Shown piece by piece: positions 32,695 through 41,526 of a DNA stretch of 64,000 bases. Both the position numbers and the translations under genes were made by a program. The DNA lies in assembly GCA_017434985.1 (NCBI GenBank), contig JAFSFY010000008.1, positions 1-64,000 on the forward strand. The letters are read 5' to 3'. This DNA comes from Clostridia bacterium (GTDB lineage Bacteria; Bacillota; Clostridia; Oscillospirales; Acutalibacteraceae). A model generated the notes under the pieces. It saw only the letters and a program-made list of their open reading frames with translations, searched no databases and was not told the origin of the DNA. The number at the start of each line of letters is the position of its first letter. Positions within the stretch are counted from its first letter, which is position 1.

Positions 32695-33966
32695 TTAATA
32701 CACAAAGTCAAATTCGAGGTCGTAAATGCTGACGGTGTCGCCTTCCTGCACACCCGCATCAACGAGTTTTTGAATCACGCCGCTGTTTTGCAACACCTTT
32801 TCAAAATATTGCAAACTGTCGGGTTCCTGCAGGTCGATGGTTTGGAGCAAACGGAGCAACCATTCGCCCTCCACGAAAAACACACCGTCGTGATTGGCAA
32901 TGTGCACCTCTTTGCCGTTGCCGACCGTCACGTCGGCGACGGGAACGGGTTCCGCCTCAAACTCACGGATGGGCGGCAACTGAGCCAATTTGGCGGCGCA
33001 CGCGTTGACCAATTCGTCGGTGCCGTGCGCAATGGCAGCCATCATCGGGAAATATTCGTACCCGCGTGCGCGAATTTCGGCTTCGAATTTCGCGCAGGTC
33101 TCGTCGTCGGTCAGGTCACACTTGTTGCCCGCCACGATCATCGGTCGCGCCGCCAACTCGGGGTTGAATTTTTCAAGTTCGCGGTTGATGATATCAAAAT
33201 CTTCCAGCGGGTCACGCCCCTCGCTGCCCGACACGTCCACAATATGAATAAGCAGACGGCAACGTTCCACGTGCCGCAAAAATTCGTGACCGAGACCGAC
33301 CCCTTCGCTCGCGCCCTCGATGACACCGGGAATATCCGCCATCACAAACGACGCGCCTTGCGCCACGCGTACCACACCGAGCACGGGGGTGAGGGTGGTA
33401 AAATGGTAGTTGGCAATTTCGGGTTTGGCTTCGCTAACCACCGAAACGAGGGTGGATTTGCCCACGTTGGGGAACCCGACCAACCCGACGTCGGCAAGCA
33501 ATTTGAGTTCCAAGCGCAGGGTGTATTCCTCACCGGGTGTACCGGGTTTGGCAAACCGCGGCACCTGACGGGTGGGGGTGGCAAAATGGGCGTTGCCCCA
33601 ACCGCCGCGACCGCCCTTGGCGGCCACAAACGGTTCGTCACTCGACATATCCGCCATCAAGCGGCCGGTTTCATTGTCGTAAATCAACGTGCCGCGCGGC
33701 ACGGCAATGACGATATCCTCGCCCGTTTTGCCGAAACGGCGATTTTTGTTGCCGTCCTCACCGTTCATAGCGGCGTATTTGCGTTTGTAACGGAAGTCGG
33801 ACAGGGTGTTGGAACCGTCTTGTGCGACGAACACCACGTTGCCGCCACGGCCACCGTCGCCCCCGTCGGGGCCGCCCGCCGCCACGAATTTTTCGCGGTG
33901 GAACGCCACCGCACCGTTACCGCCGTTGCCGGCTTTGATGTGTATAACTGCCTTATCAATAAACAT
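32695..33966 (-). CDS. obgE: GTPase Obg
   Basis: 423 aa, MFIDKAVIHIKAGNGGNGAVAF at 33966, GAAAGGA upstream. N-terminal Gly-rich Obg fold (GGPDGGDGGRGGNVVF, GRGGWGNAHFATPTRQVPRFA), the G domain with GFPNVGKST near residue 168, DIPGVIEGASEGVGLGHEFLRH and NKCDL near 285, and a C-terminal OCT domain. Essential ribosome-associated GTPase linked to 50S assembly and stress response. First gene of the obg-mrnC-yitT group. Confidence 0.97.
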   Translation of the reverse strand: MFIDKAVIHIKAGNGGNGAVAFHREKFVAAGGPDGGDGGRGGNVVFVAQDGSNTLSDFRYKRKYAAMNGEDGNKNRRFGKTGEDIVIAVPRGTLIYDNETGRLMADMSSDEPFVAAKGGRGGWGNAHFATPTRQVPRFAKPGTPGEEYTLRLELKLLADVGLVGFPNVGKSTLVSVVSEAKPEIANYHFTTLTPVLGVVRVAQGASFVMADIPGVIEGASEGVGLGHEFLRHVERCRLLIHIVDVSGSEGRDPLEDFDIINRELEKFNPELAARPMIVAGNKCDLTDDETCAKFEAEIRARGYEYFPMMAAIAHGTDELVNACAAKLAQLPPIREFEAEPVPVADVTVGNGKEVHIANHDGVFFVEGEWLLRLLQTIDLQEPDSLQYFEKVLQNSGVIQKLVDAGVQEGDTVSIYDLEFDFVY

Positions 33967-33990
33967 AGTGTTTTCCTTTCAAAAGTGAAA

Positions 33991-34017
33991 AAGCGCAGTC
34001 GCCGCAGCGACCGCGCT
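33991..34017 (-). terminator. Terminator after the HPr gene
   Basis: AAGCGCGGTCGC paired with GCGACTGCGCTT around TGCG on the minus strand, followed by TTTTT. Confidence 0.7.
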
Positions 34018-34092
34018 TATACAACAAAGCTTGCGCCCACGGGCAGTGTTGAGGGACCGCACGGGACAACGCACTAAAGCCTTACTCGGCTC

Positions 34093-34356
34093 TTATTCCG
34101 TGAAACCGGACTGAACGAGCGCAACCAACGCTTCGACCGCATCTTCTTCGTCAGCACCGTCCGCAATGATGCGAATGGTGGTGCCGCCGACGATGCCGAG
34201 GGACAACACACCGAGCAAGCTCTTGGCGTTGACGCGGCGATCTTCACGCTCTACCCACAACGAGGATTTGTATTCGTTTGCTTTTTGGATGAAAAACGTA
34301 GCGGGACGGGCGTGCAAGCCCACTTGGTTTTGAACCAAAACATCTTTAACGTACAT
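34093..34356 (-). CDS. ptsH: Phosphocarrier protein HPr
   Basis: 87 aa, MYVKDVLVQNQVGLHARPATFF at 34356 after AAGGAG. The phosphorylated His lies in LHARPA near residue 15, and the regulatory Ser in AKSLLGVLSLGI near 46 is intact, so both PEP-dependent transfer and HPr-kinase control are possible. No enzyme I gene is adjacent. The Crh alternative is unlikely because the active His is present. It is flanked by a terminator on its 3' side and about 200 bp of gene-free sequence on its 5' side. Confidence 0.92.
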   Translation of the reverse strand: MYVKDVLVQNQVGLHARPATFFIQKANEYKSSLWVEREDRRVNAKSLLGVLSLGIVGGTTIRIIADGADEEDAVEALVALVQSGFTE

Positions 34357-34562
34357 ACGATTACTCCTTCTGTCGGTCGTCCGAAATTTGTTTTACTTTA
34401 CGTAACTATATTATACCAAAACGACCCGCTCCGTCAATGAAAAATCCCGTCAAAAACTGCCAAAAACCGCAATTTTGTTTGCCTGCCCTATTTTGAGCAA
34501 ATCGAAGTGCCCGTGTTTGTGCAGTTTTACCATAGTGGTGAATAACTTTTGTCGAGAGTGTC

Positions 34563-35297
34563 TCACTCGTCGAGCGGCTGTTCGGCCAACCATCGTTGTT
34601 CTTTCGGGGTAAGTTCGGCGTTTTCCAGCATATCGGGGCGGTGTTTACGCGTCCTCAATAAAGATTGTTCCCGCCGCCACGTCTCAATATTCTTGTGATG
34701 CCCCGAAAGTAACACTTCCGGCACTTCGCGCCCCTCCCACACGGCGGGACGGGTGTACTGCGGGTATTCGAGAAGCGACGAAAAGTGGCTTTCTTCGGTG
34801 AAACACACGTCGTCCGACAGCACGCCGGGAATCATCCGCGAAATGCAATCCACCACCACCATCGCCGGCAGTTCACCGCCCGTCAGCACGTAATCGCCGA
34901 TGGAGATCTGCTCGTCCACAAAGGCTTCCAGCACCCTCTCGTCCACGCCCTCGTAGTGTCCGCACAAAAGGCACAGTTCGGGCAGTTCGGCCAACTCGCG
35001 TGCCCGTTGTTGGGTGAGCGTTTTGCCCTGCGGCGACAGATAGATCAAATGCGGACGGTGACCGAGCTCGTCACACACCGCGCGGAAACAGTCGGCAATG
35101 GGTTGGGCGTTCATCACCATACCCATGCCGCCGCCGTACGGATAGTCGTCCACTTGCTTTTGTTTATTTTCGGTGTAATCACGAATTTGGTGACACCGAA
35201 TATCCAAAATCCCTTTTTGTCGCGCACGCCCGATGATGCTCTCGCTGAGCACCGCGTTGCACGAATCGGGGAACAAGGTCAGTATGTCAAATCTCAT
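34563..35297 (-). CDS. trmD: tRNA (guanine-N1)-methyltransferase
   Basis: 244 aa from ATG 35297 ([22 protein letters not shown]); the longer frame to 35321 would intrude into rimM. SAM-binding knot motifs are present: [13 protein letters not shown] near 58, YLSPQGKTL near 88, [12 protein letters not shown] near 110 and [13 protein letters not shown] near 132. It methylates G37 of tRNAs to prevent frameshifting. It overlaps the rimM 3' end by 11 bp and ends the metK-rimM-trmD operon. Confidence 0.97.
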   Translation of the reverse strand: MRFDILTLFPDSCNAVLSESIIGRARQKGILDIRCHQIRDYTENKQKQVDDYPYGGGMGMVMNAQPIADCFRAVCDELGHRPHLIYLSPQGKTLTQQRARELAELPELCLLCGHYEGVDERVLEAFVDEQISIGDYVLTGGELPAMVVVDCISRMIPGVLSDDVCFTEESHFSSLLEYPQYTRPAVWEGREVPEVLLSGHHKNIETWRREQSLLRTRKHRPDMLENAELTPKEQRWLAEQPLDE

Positions 35298-35802
35298 CGT
35301 CAAACAAACCTGCCATTGCAAAAATTCGAATCTCGCCGCCGTCGATGTCCACCTTTTTCACCACGTCGGGAATGGCGGGGATGAGCACCTCTTTCCCATC
35401 GGTGGTTTTCAGGTGGTACACGTTGTTGGCGCCCGTTTCGGTCACGTCGACACATTCGCCGTACACGACGCCGCTGTCGTTGTCCACCACCGACAATCCG
35501 ATGAGGTCACAAATGAAATAGCGGCCTTTGGGCAACTTCACGTCGCGGCGGTTGAGATACAACACCGTGCCGCGCAACGCTTCCGCTTGCTCGACCGTGT
35601 CCACGTCTTTCAACTTCACCAGCGCCACGTTTTTGTGGGGGCGGCAGGTCACCTTCACGGGGCGGGCACCCTCGTCAAAATACAGCGTTTTGATGGGAGT
35701 GAGGGTGGCGGCACTGTCGCACCACGGTTGCACCTTCACTTCCCCGCGCACACCGTGGACTCCCACGATCTGCCCCGCTTCCAAAAAGATCTTTTTGTTC
35801 AT
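35287..35802 (-). CDS. rimM: Ribosome maturation factor RimM
   Basis: 171 aa from ATG 35802 ([22 protein letters not shown]), the usual RimM start; the ATG overlaps the metK stop (ATGA). N-terminal RimM domain and a PRC-barrel with [15 protein letters not shown] and [15 protein letters not shown]. It assists 30S head assembly. Coupled to metK upstream and trmD downstream, with the first link unusual, as metK more often stands alone. Confidence 0.95.
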   Translation of the reverse strand: MNKKIFLEAGQIVGVHGVRGEVKVQPWCDSAATLTPIKTLYFDEGARPVKVTCRPHKNVALVKLKDVDTVEQAEALRGTVLYLNRRDVKLPKGRYFICDLIGLSVVDNDSGVVYGECVDVTETGANNVYHLKTTDGKEVLIPAIPDVVKKVDIDGGEIRIFAMAGLFDDEI

Positions 35803-36980
35803 CCCGCTACCGCCGCTTTCAGGGCATCCACACGGTCGGTGTGTTCCCAACGCACGTCCACGTCGGTACGGCCGAGATGACCGTATGCCGCCAAGGGACG
35901 GTATTGCGGGCGGCACAGTTCCAACGTGTCGATGATCGCGGCGGGACGGAAATCAAACACGCGTTCCACCGCGTTGGCGAGCACGTCGTCCGCCACCACA
36001 CCCGTGCCGCGGGTATCCACGCGCACCGACACGGGGCGCGCCACACCGATGGCGTACGCGAGTTGCACTTCACATTGTTTGGCAAGACCTGCCGCCACCA
36101 CATTTTTGGCAGCGTAACGCGCCATATAACTCGCGGAACGGTCCACCTTGGTCGGGTCTTTGCCCGAGAAGGCACCACCGCCGTGGCACGCATAACCGCC
36201 GTAGGTGTCGACGATGATCTTGCGACCGGTGAGGCCGCTGTCACCTTGCGGGCCACCCACCACGAAACGACCGGTGGGGTTCACAAAGATTTTGGTGTTC
36301 TCGTCCATCAAATTCGCCGGAATGATGCGGCGAATGAGTTTGTCTTCCATATCGGCGCGGATGGTGGCGAGATCCACCTCAGCCGCGTGTTGGGTGGATA
36401 CCACCACGGTGTCCACCCGCACGGGAGTGTTGCCGTCGTATTCCACCGTCACCTGCGTTTTACCGTCGGGACGCAGATAGGTAAGCGTACCGTTTTTGCG
36501 AAGCGCGGTGAGTTCCTGCGCCAAGCGATGCGCGAGCGCAATGGGAAGCGGCATCAGTTCGGGGGTCTCGTCACACGCGAAACCGAACATAAGACCTTGG
36601 TCGCCCGCACCGATGCGGTCGTATTCGTCCCCACCGCCGTCACGCGATTCGAGTGCTTCGTTGACACCCATCGCGATGTCGGGAGATTGTTTATCCAATA
36701 CGGTGAGCACCGAACAAGTGTTGCCGTCAAAGCCGCCTTTGCCGTCGTACCCGATGTCGCACACCACGTCGCGCACCACGCTCGGGATATCCACCGTCGC
36801 GGTGGTGGTGATCTCGCCCATCACGAGCACCATACCCGTGGTGGTCACCGTTTCGCACGCCACGTGGGCGTTCGGGTCTTGCGCCAAAATGGCATCGAGC
36901 ACCGCATCCGACACGCAGTCACAGACTTTGTCGGGATGCCCTTCGGTTACGGATTCGGATGTAAAAAAGTGTTTGGCCAT
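35799..36980 (-). CDS. metK: S-adenosylmethionine synthetase
   Basis: 393 aa from ATG 36980 ([21 protein letters not shown]), GAAAGGAAG upstream. Typical motifs: EGHPDK near residue 11, [15 protein letters not shown] near 115, [22 protein letters not shown] near 235 and [17 protein letters not shown] near 260. It makes SAM from methionine and ATP. The SAM-I riboswitch with terminator upstream explains its control: high SAM stops transcription. The operon also includes rimM and trmD, the latter a SAM-using enzyme. Confidence 0.98.
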   Translation of the reverse strand: MAKHFFTSESVTEGHPDKVCDCVSDAVLDAILAQDPNAHVACETVTTTGMVLVMGEITTTATVDIPSVVRDVVCDIGYDGKGGFDGNTCSVLTVLDKQSPDIAMGVNEALESRDGGGDEYDRIGAGDQGLMFGFACDETPELMPLPIALAHRLAQELTALRKNGTLTYLRPDGKTQVTVEYDGNTPVRVDTVVVSTQHAAEVDLATIRADMEDKLIRRIIPANLMDENTKIFVNPTGRFVVGGPQGDSGLTGRKIIVDTYGGYACHGGGAFSGKDPTKVDRSASYMARYAAKNVVAAGLAKQCEVQLAYAIGVARPVSVRVDTRGTGVVADDVLANAVERVFDFRPAAIIDTLELCRPQYRPLAAYGHLGRTDVDVRWEHTDRVDALKAAVAG

Positions 36981-37004
36981 TGTCGTTTCTTCCTTTCTTT
37001 TTAC

Positions 37005-37135
37005 GAAAAAAGCGCCCCACAAGGTGGGGCGCTGTGTCCACCTCATCTATCGGTTCTCAACCGCAGGATTTGGCACCTTGCATCATGCAGGTTGCCGGGC
37101 TTCACAGGGCCTGTCCCTCCGCCGCTCTTGATAAG
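37005..37135 (-). promoter_or_regulatory. SAM-I (S-box) riboswitch with terminator upstream of metK
   Basis: Minus-strand sequence from 37135 has the S-box hallmarks in order: CTTATCAAGAG, GGAGGGACAGGCCC, TGAAGCCCGGCAACC, GGTGCCAAATCCTGC and the closing GATGAG (37047-37042), which pairs with the opening CTTATC. The 37012-37032 hairpin (GCGCCCCAC / GTGGGGCGC) followed by TTTTTT is the expression platform terminator. SAM binding is expected to favour termination and shut off metK-rimM-trmD. Confidence 0.95.
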
Positions 37136-37187
37136 GAAATATTCAGTTCGACATAATCATATCATATTTTCAACAGATGTCAAGCAG

Positions 37188-38786
37188 TTATTTTTCCCAT
37201 TTGTCGCACAAGGTGTTCACCTGGTCGGTAAATTTCGCCAGATCCTTGTTGGCGCGGCCGCGGCAATGCTCGATGACGCGAAGCAGGCGTTGTCCCGCCG
37301 CCAGCAAACGACCGAACACCGCGTTTTCACGCACGCCGTCGGTACGGCGCACGATGCGGCGGCGCGAGCCTTTGTCTACGCACGCGTCGGTAAGCAGGTC
37401 CCATCCGTCGCCGCTGTACGGCGCGTCGGCGGTGATGCCGCGCCCGTTCAAGGTGGCGGTGAGTGCTTCACACGCTTCTTCGTCGCCGTGCTTGACAAAC
37501 ACGCGCACGGGTTTCGGGTCAAACCCTTCCACCCAGCGGAGCAACCCGCGGTCATCCGCGTGACCGCTGATGCTGTCCAGTTTCACGATCTCGGCGTGCA
37601 CTGAAATGCTCTCGCCGAACAATTTCACCGATTTGGCGCCGTCCAGCAAAAACCGCCCCACCGTGTTTTCCGATTGATACCCCACGAAACAGACGGTGCT
37701 TTCGGGGCGCCACAAGTTGTGCTTGAGGTGGTGACGAATACGCCCTGCCTCACACATACCGCTGGCGGACAAAATCACTTTGCTGCGCTTATCCTCGTTG
37801 ATGGCGCGCGAATCGTCCGCCGTCACGCTGGTGGTCAACCCGTCAAAGGTGAGCGGGTTGACACCGCTGTTGAGCAGAGCAAGCGTTTGCTCGTCGTAAC
37901 AGTCGCGCGCGTCGTTTGAGAAGAGCTTGGTCGCCTCCACCGCAAGCGGGCTGTCGATCACAACGGGGAAATCGGGATGGTTCGGCACCAAATTGCGTTG
38001 TTTGATTTCGCGCAGGAAATAGAGCAGTTCCTGCGTGCGCCCCACCGCAAACGACGGAATGACCACGTTGCCGCCGCGATCAAACGTGCGGCGAATGATG
38101 GCGGCGAGGTCTCCCACGTAATCGGGCGTCACGTCGCTGTGAGAGCGGTTGCCGTAGGTGGATTCCACCACCACGTAATCTGCCGCCGCAGGGTGTTGCG
38201 GATCACGCAGAATGGGTTTATTGATGTTGCCGAGGTCGCCCGAAAACACGATGCGACGGGTCTCGCCGTTTTCCGTCACGGTGGCGGTGATGCTGGATGA
38301 ACCGAGCAGGTGCCCCGCATCGGTAAACCGCAAAGTGAGCCCTTCGCCCGCTTCGTAATCGGTTTCGTAGTCGCACGGGACGAACAGCGGCAACACGCCC
38401 TCCACGTCTTGCATGGTGTACAGCGGCACGTAGGCGGGTGCGCCCGACCGCTTGGCTTTGCGGTTACGCCACTCGGCTTCAAATTCCTGGATGTGCGCCG
38501 AGTCGCGCAACATCAGTTCACACAAGCGGCAGGTGGCACGGGTCGCGTACACCGCGCCGCGGAAACCTTGCGCATACAGCATCGGGATCTTGCCCGAATG
38601 GTCGATGTGCGCGTGGGTTAAGAGCACCGCGTCAATATCCGCGGCGGCGACCGACAATTCTTGGTTTTCAAACATATCGCGGCCTTGTTCCATACCGCAA
38701 TCGATCAAAATATGGCGACCGCCGAACGACAGCAGCGTGCAACTGCCGGTCACTTCGTGCGCCGCACCGAAAAAGGTGAGTTTCAT
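37188..38786 (-). CDS. MBL-fold RNA hydrolase with beta-CASP domain
   Basis: 532 aa, MKLTFFGAAHEVTGSCTLLSF at 38786, AAGGAG upstream. Metallo-beta-lactamase zinc motif THAHIDHSG near residue 60, GHLLGSSS near 160, then the beta-CASP part with VIPSFAVGRTQELLYFL and ASGMCEAGRIRHHLKHNLW, and LDSISGHADDRGLLRWVEGF. It resembles YtxX/CPSF73-like RNA-cleaving enzymes. A C-terminal helical extension of about 80 residues follows. Likely RNA processing or degradation in the cytosol. No partner gene nearby. Confidence 0.88.
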   Translation of the reverse strand: MKLTFFGAAHEVTGSCTLLSFGGRHILIDCGMEQGRDMFENQELSVAAADIDAVLLTHAHIDHSGKIPMLYAQGFRGAVYATRATCRLCELMLRDSAHIQEFEAEWRNRKAKRSGAPAYVPLYTMQDVEGVLPLFVPCDYETDYEAGEGLTLRFTDAGHLLGSSSITATVTENGETRRIVFSGDLGNINKPILRDPQHPAAADYVVVESTYGNRSHSDVTPDYVGDLAAIIRRTFDRGGNVVIPSFAVGRTQELLYFLREIKQRNLVPNHPDFPVVIDSPLAVEATKLFSNDARDCYDEQTLALLNSGVNPLTFDGLTTSVTADDSRAINEDKRSKVILSASGMCEAGRIRHHLKHNLWRPESTVCFVGYQSENTVGRFLLDGAKSVKLFGESISVHAEIVKLDSISGHADDRGLLRWVEGFDPKPVRVFVKHGDEEACEALTATLNGRGITADAPYSGDGWDLLTDACVDKGSRRRIVRRTDGVRENAVFGRLLAAGQRLLRVIEHCRGRANKDLAKFTDQVNTLCDKWEK

Positions 38787-38847
38787 ACCGCATCACTCCT
38801 TACTTTCAGTATACTCGTTTTTGTGCCAAAAAACAATCGTGTTTTTC

Positions 38848-38876
38848 TTGAAATTGCGGCAAAATTATCGTATAAT
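38848..38876 (+). promoter_or_regulatory. Ferritin gene promoter
   Basis: TTGAAA (38848-38853), 17 bp, TATAAT (38871-38876), 11 bp before the ribosome binding site of the ferritin gene. The short leader leaves little space for an RNA switch. Confidence 0.8.
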
Positions 38877-38903
38877 GAGAAAAAACAAAGGAGGACTACC
38901 GTT

Positions 38904-39416
38904 ATGATGAATGCAAAAGTACACGAACTGCTCAATCAACAAATCAACAAAGAATTTTATTCCGCGTATCTGTATCTGCAATTTTCCAACTATTTTGAAG
39001 ATGCCGGTCTGGACGGGTTTGCCAACTGGTATATGATCCAAGCGCAGGAAGAACGCGACCACGCGATGCTGTTTTATCAATACCTGCAAAACGAAAACCA
39101 AAAGGTCACGCTGGAAGCGATCGACAAACCCGAAAAGACCGTCACTTGTCATATGGACGTGCTGAAAGCCGGTTTGGAGCACGAGGAATACGTCACCTCG
39201 CTGATCAACGACATCTACGCGGCCGCGTATGACGTGAAGGATTTCCGCACGATGCAGTTCCTCGATTGGTTTGTGAAAGAGCAAGGCGAAGAGGAAACCA
39301 ACGCCAACGACCTCATCACCAAAATGGAACTGTTCGGTTCCGACCCCAAGAGCCTGTATATGCTCAACCAGGAATTGGCGGCGCGCATCTACTCCGCCCC
39401 GTCGCTGGTGCTGTAA
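38904..39416 (+). CDS. ftnA: Ferritin (non-haem)
   Basis: 170 aa, start MMNAKVHELLNQQINKEFY at 38904 (ATG 38907 also possible), AAAGGAGG upstream. The four-helix bundle ferroxidase ligands are visible: Glu in NKEFYSAYLYL, EERDHAMLF (ExxH), EHEEYV and the EQGEEETNA pair. The protein oxidises Fe2+ and stores it as a mineral core in a 24-mer. No haem-binding Met as in bacterioferritin is noticed. Monocistronic with its own promoter and terminator. Confidence 0.95.
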   Translation: MMNAKVHELLNQQINKEFYSAYLYLQFSNYFEDAGLDGFANWYMIQAQEERDHAMLFYQYLQNENQKVTLEAIDKPEKTVTCHMDVLKAGLEHEEYVTSLINDIYAAAYDVKDFRTMQFLDWFVKEQGEEETNANDLITKMELFGSDPKSLYMLNQELAARIYSAPSLVL

Positions 39417-39421
39417 GGTAG

Positions 39422-39455
39422 AAAAAAGGAACGGTTTTGCAACCGTTCCTTTTTT
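39422..39455. terminator. Bidirectional terminator
   Basis: Fifteen-bp stem AAAAAAGGAACGGTT / complement with loop TTGC, between the ferritin gene and the lipoprotein gene; its end touches the lipoprotein stop codon. Confidence 0.85.
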
Positions 39456-40191
39456 ATTTCACCCAATCCATTTCCAAAATGTGTGCATCGTAGGGCTCGT
39501 GCCGTGATGCGCCAATTTGGTACAGGTCGAAATCCTCGTACAGCGTATACCTGTACAACACGAATTCCCCGTCTTCCATTCGATAATTCGCTTCGAAGAT
39601 GCCGTCTTCCAAATAATGTTGCGTTTCCAAACCGTATTCTTCATGTAACCAGCGGTTGGGAGTGGCTTTATGCACGTTGAGCATAATTTGCTCCATTCCC
39701 AACACCCGAGCGGCGGCGGTAAGCGGTGCCGACGGTTTCATCAAATCGTCAATATCCGCAAAGGATAACCGTTTTTGCTCGTAAAACCAACGGCGGATGG
39801 AAGAGTTGGCAAACTTTGTATCTTGTTGCCGCTCATAATTGTTGTAAAAGACGTACAACAACCCGCCTTGCGCCACTTTGTGGACGCTGTACAACGCGCC
39901 CGCGTCTGTCTCGCGCAAACATTCGATACCGAACTGCTCCTGCACGTCGTTGATGCATTTGTCGCCGGACGGAGCAAACTGCTCGGCAAAAGCGTGGATA
40001 TCCACGGTTTTGGTGATGAGATCTTCGTACGGTGTGACGTTGTCCACCGTAAAGATGGGGCTGTCTTCGTGCGTGGGATGAGCGCCACCGTAATTCAACA
40101 CGTATTCGGCGGCCAGCTTGTTGTTCGCGGCGCAACCCACCGTCAACAGCAGTGCCAGCAGGACTGCCGCGAGTTTGATTGTGCGATTCAT
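39454..40191 (-). CDS. Putative lipoprotein, 245 aa
   Basis: MNRTIKLAAVLLALLLTVGCAANNK at 40191, GGAGGTGG upstream. The N-terminus is a lipoprotein signal with the lipobox LTVGC, so mature residue Cys20 would be lipid-anchored on the outer membrane face of the cell membrane. The rest (about 225 residues, acidic, with many Tyr) matches no family I know. It has one repeated-looking part around QRRWFYEQKRLSFADIDDLM. Single gene between two terminators; function unknown. Confidence 0.8.
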   Translation of the reverse strand: MNRTIKLAAVLLALLLTVGCAANNKLAAEYVLNYGGAHPTHEDSPIFTVDNVTPYEDLITKTVDIHAFAEQFAPSGDKCINDVQEQFGIECLRETDAGALYSVHKVAQGGLLYVFYNNYERQQDTKFANSSIRRWFYEQKRLSFADIDDLMKPSAPLTAAARVLGMEQIMLNVHKATPNRWLHEEYGLETQHYLEDGIFEANYRMEDGEFVLYRYTLYEDFDLYQIGASRHEPYDAHILEMDWVK

Positions 40192-40254
40192 ACAGCCACC
40201 TCCTCTGTTTTTATTCTACACAAATAGAAGCATCTTGTCAATAGGATTTTATAT

Positions 40255-40283
40255 AAAAAGGCTTCCCGACGGGAAGCCTTTTT
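40255..40283. terminator. Bidirectional terminator
   Basis: AAAAAGGCTTCCC / GGGAAGCCTTTTT with a 3-nt loop, downstream of spoVAE and upstream of the lipoprotein gene. Confidence 0.85.
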
Positions 40284-40288
40284 TGCGT

Positions 40289-40654
40289 TTAACTTTTGTC
40301 CGCCGATTTGGAACACAGGGCGCACACAAGCGACAGCGTGATCGCGGCGGCAATGCCGCCCGCCGTTCCCGTGATGCCGCCCGTGAAAATACCGAGCCAC
40401 CCTTGTTTGGTGACCCCCTCTTCCACGCCTTTGGCGAGGGCGTAACCAAAGCCCGTCAGCGGAACACAAGCCCCCGCGCCCGCCCATTCGATAAGCGGTT
40501 CGTACACGCCGATGGCGGTAAGCGCGACGCCGAGCGTGACGTAGGTGACCAAAATGCGAGCGGGGGTGAGTTTGGTGAGGTCGATGAGCACCTGCCCCAC
40601 CGTACAGATGGCACCACCCACCGCAAACGCTTTGAGAAGCATCCACCAATCCAT
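40289..40654 (-). CDS. spoVAE: Stage V sporulation protein AE-like (SpoVAE)
   Basis: 121 aa, MDWWMLLKAFAVGGAICTVGQ from ATG 40654 (ATG 40657 precedes it). Three to four membrane segments and the SpoVAE patterns VGQVLIDLTKLTPARILVTYV and GYALAKGVEEGVTKQGWLGIFTGG. SpoVA proteins load dipicolinic acid into the forespore and release it during germination. Unlike the typical spoVAC-AD-AE cluster, the upstream genes here are two small proteins and mscL, so it is a stand-alone copy. Start is within the stop of the 69-aa gene (ATGATGA overlap). Confidence 0.88.
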   Translation of the reverse strand: MDWWMLLKAFAVGGAICTVGQVLIDLTKLTPARILVTYVTLGVALTAIGVYEPLIEWAGAGACVPLTGFGYALAKGVEEGVTKQGWLGIFTGGITGTAGGIAAAITLSLVCALCSKSADKS

Positions 40655-40863
40655 CATTTCCCCTCCTGCGTCGGGGGCGGCGTTTTGGGCAAGCCCGCCG
40701 CGATGGTGGGAAACACGTTGCCCGAATCGGAGGTGGGTTGAATCTCGTACGTACCGTATTTGTTGACGAGTTCCTCGCAATCGGTGGGTTGCACGTTCAG
40801 TGATTGCACGTTCAGCGGAATGTCCACCGCTTCGTCGGGCGTTTTGGGTATTTTTTTGGCCAT
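40654..40863 (-). CDS. Small protein, 69 aa, upstream of spoVAE
   Basis: MAKKIPKTPDEAVDIPLNVQ at 40863 with GAAGGAG in the loop of the hairpin 40854-40897. Proline-rich, hydrophilic, without membrane segment, ending PKTPPPTQEGK. No family recognised. Its stop overlaps the spoVAE start, so the two are coupled. Its own start codon is buried in a strong hairpin stem, suggesting translational control. Confidence 0.6.
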   Translation of the reverse strand: MAKKIPKTPDEAVDIPLNVQSLNVQPTDCEELVNKYGTYEIQPTSDSGNVFPTIAAGLPKTPPPTQEGK

Positions 40864-40897
40864 TCTATCCTCTCCTTCGAGAATAGAATGGCCAAAA
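40854..40897 (-). promoter_or_regulatory. Fifteen-bp hairpin that buries the start codon of the 69-aa gene
   Basis: TTTTGGCCATTCTAT and its exact complement ATAGAATGGCCAAAA enclose a 14-nt loop that contains GAAGGAG. The ATG of the 69-aa gene lies in the 3' arm. It may block initiation unless opened by read-through ribosomes or a factor. Confidence 0.6.
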
Positions 40898-40916
40898 GCA
40901 AAGAAGTTATTCTCTT

Positions 40917-41048
40917 TTAGATATTGATGACACCCAACATTTTTAAGATGAAAAACAAAATGCCGACGCCGCCGAAAATGAGAAAACCGACGAAACCGCA
41001 ACCTTTTCCGGCATCGCCGGCGTCGTTCCAATCAAAATCGTCCGACAC
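40917..41048 (-). CDS. Small membrane protein, 43 aa, after mscL
   Basis: Starts at GTG 41048 (MSDDFDWNDAGDAGKGCGFV) with AAGGAGG upstream, overlapping the mscL 3' end. An acidic N-terminus is followed by one hydrophobic helix (GFLIFGGVGILFFILKMLGVI). It is too short for ordinary gene finders. It sits between mscL and the spoVAE pair on the same strand, so it may share their operon. Function unknown. Confidence 0.65.
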   Translation of the reverse strand: MSDDFDWNDAGDAGKGCGFVGFLIFGGVGILFFILKMLGVINI

Positions 41049-41051
41049 GAC

Positions 41052-41513
41052 TTAGTCCTCCTTGGCTTGCAACAACGCGCGAATGTCACGCAGAATGTCT
41101 TCCTGCGTTTCGGCAGGTGCCGCCTCTTCTTCGGCCGCGGCCGCTTCTTCAACCTTTTTCTCAAACAATTCTTTGGCCTTGGTTTGCATCGCAAGCACCA
41201 CTTTGAGCGCCACGAAGATGCAGAATGCCACGATCAAAAAGTCGATGACCGCTTGGATGAGCATACCGTAGCTGACCGCCACTTCGGGGGTGACCACCGC
41301 GCCCGCTTCGTCCAACACGGCGGGGGTGAGCACCCATTTCCATTCGGTGAAATTGAGGCCGCCGACCGCCAAACTGATGAGCGGCATAATCACGTTGTCC
41401 ACCAGCGCCGTGACGATGGCTTTGAACGCATTACCGACGATGACCGCAACCGCCATATCCATGACGTTGCCGCGCGTGATAAATTCCTTAAACTCCGCAA
41501 AAAACTTCTTCAT
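41052..41513 (-). CDS. mscL: Large-conductance mechanosensitive channel
   Basis: 153 aa from ATG 41513 (MKKFFAEFKEFITRGNVMDMAVAVIVGNAF). First transmembrane helix with the gate GNVMDMAVAVIVGNAFKAIVTALVDNVIMPLI, a periplasmic-type loop, a second helix (LIQAVIDFLIVAFCIFVALKVV) and a cytosolic Glu/Ala-rich tail (EEAAAAEEEAAPAETQ). It releases solutes under osmotic downshock. The tail is longer than average. Head of the small-protein/spoVAE run. Confidence 0.95.
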   Translation of the reverse strand: MKKFFAEFKEFITRGNVMDMAVAVIVGNAFKAIVTALVDNVIMPLISLAVGGLNFTEWKWVLTPAVLDEAGAVVTPEVAVSYGMLIQAVIDFLIVAFCIFVALKVVLAMQTKAKELFEKKVEEAAAAEEEAAPAETQEDILRDIRALLQAKED

Positions 41514-41526
41514 TGTTCTTCCTCCT

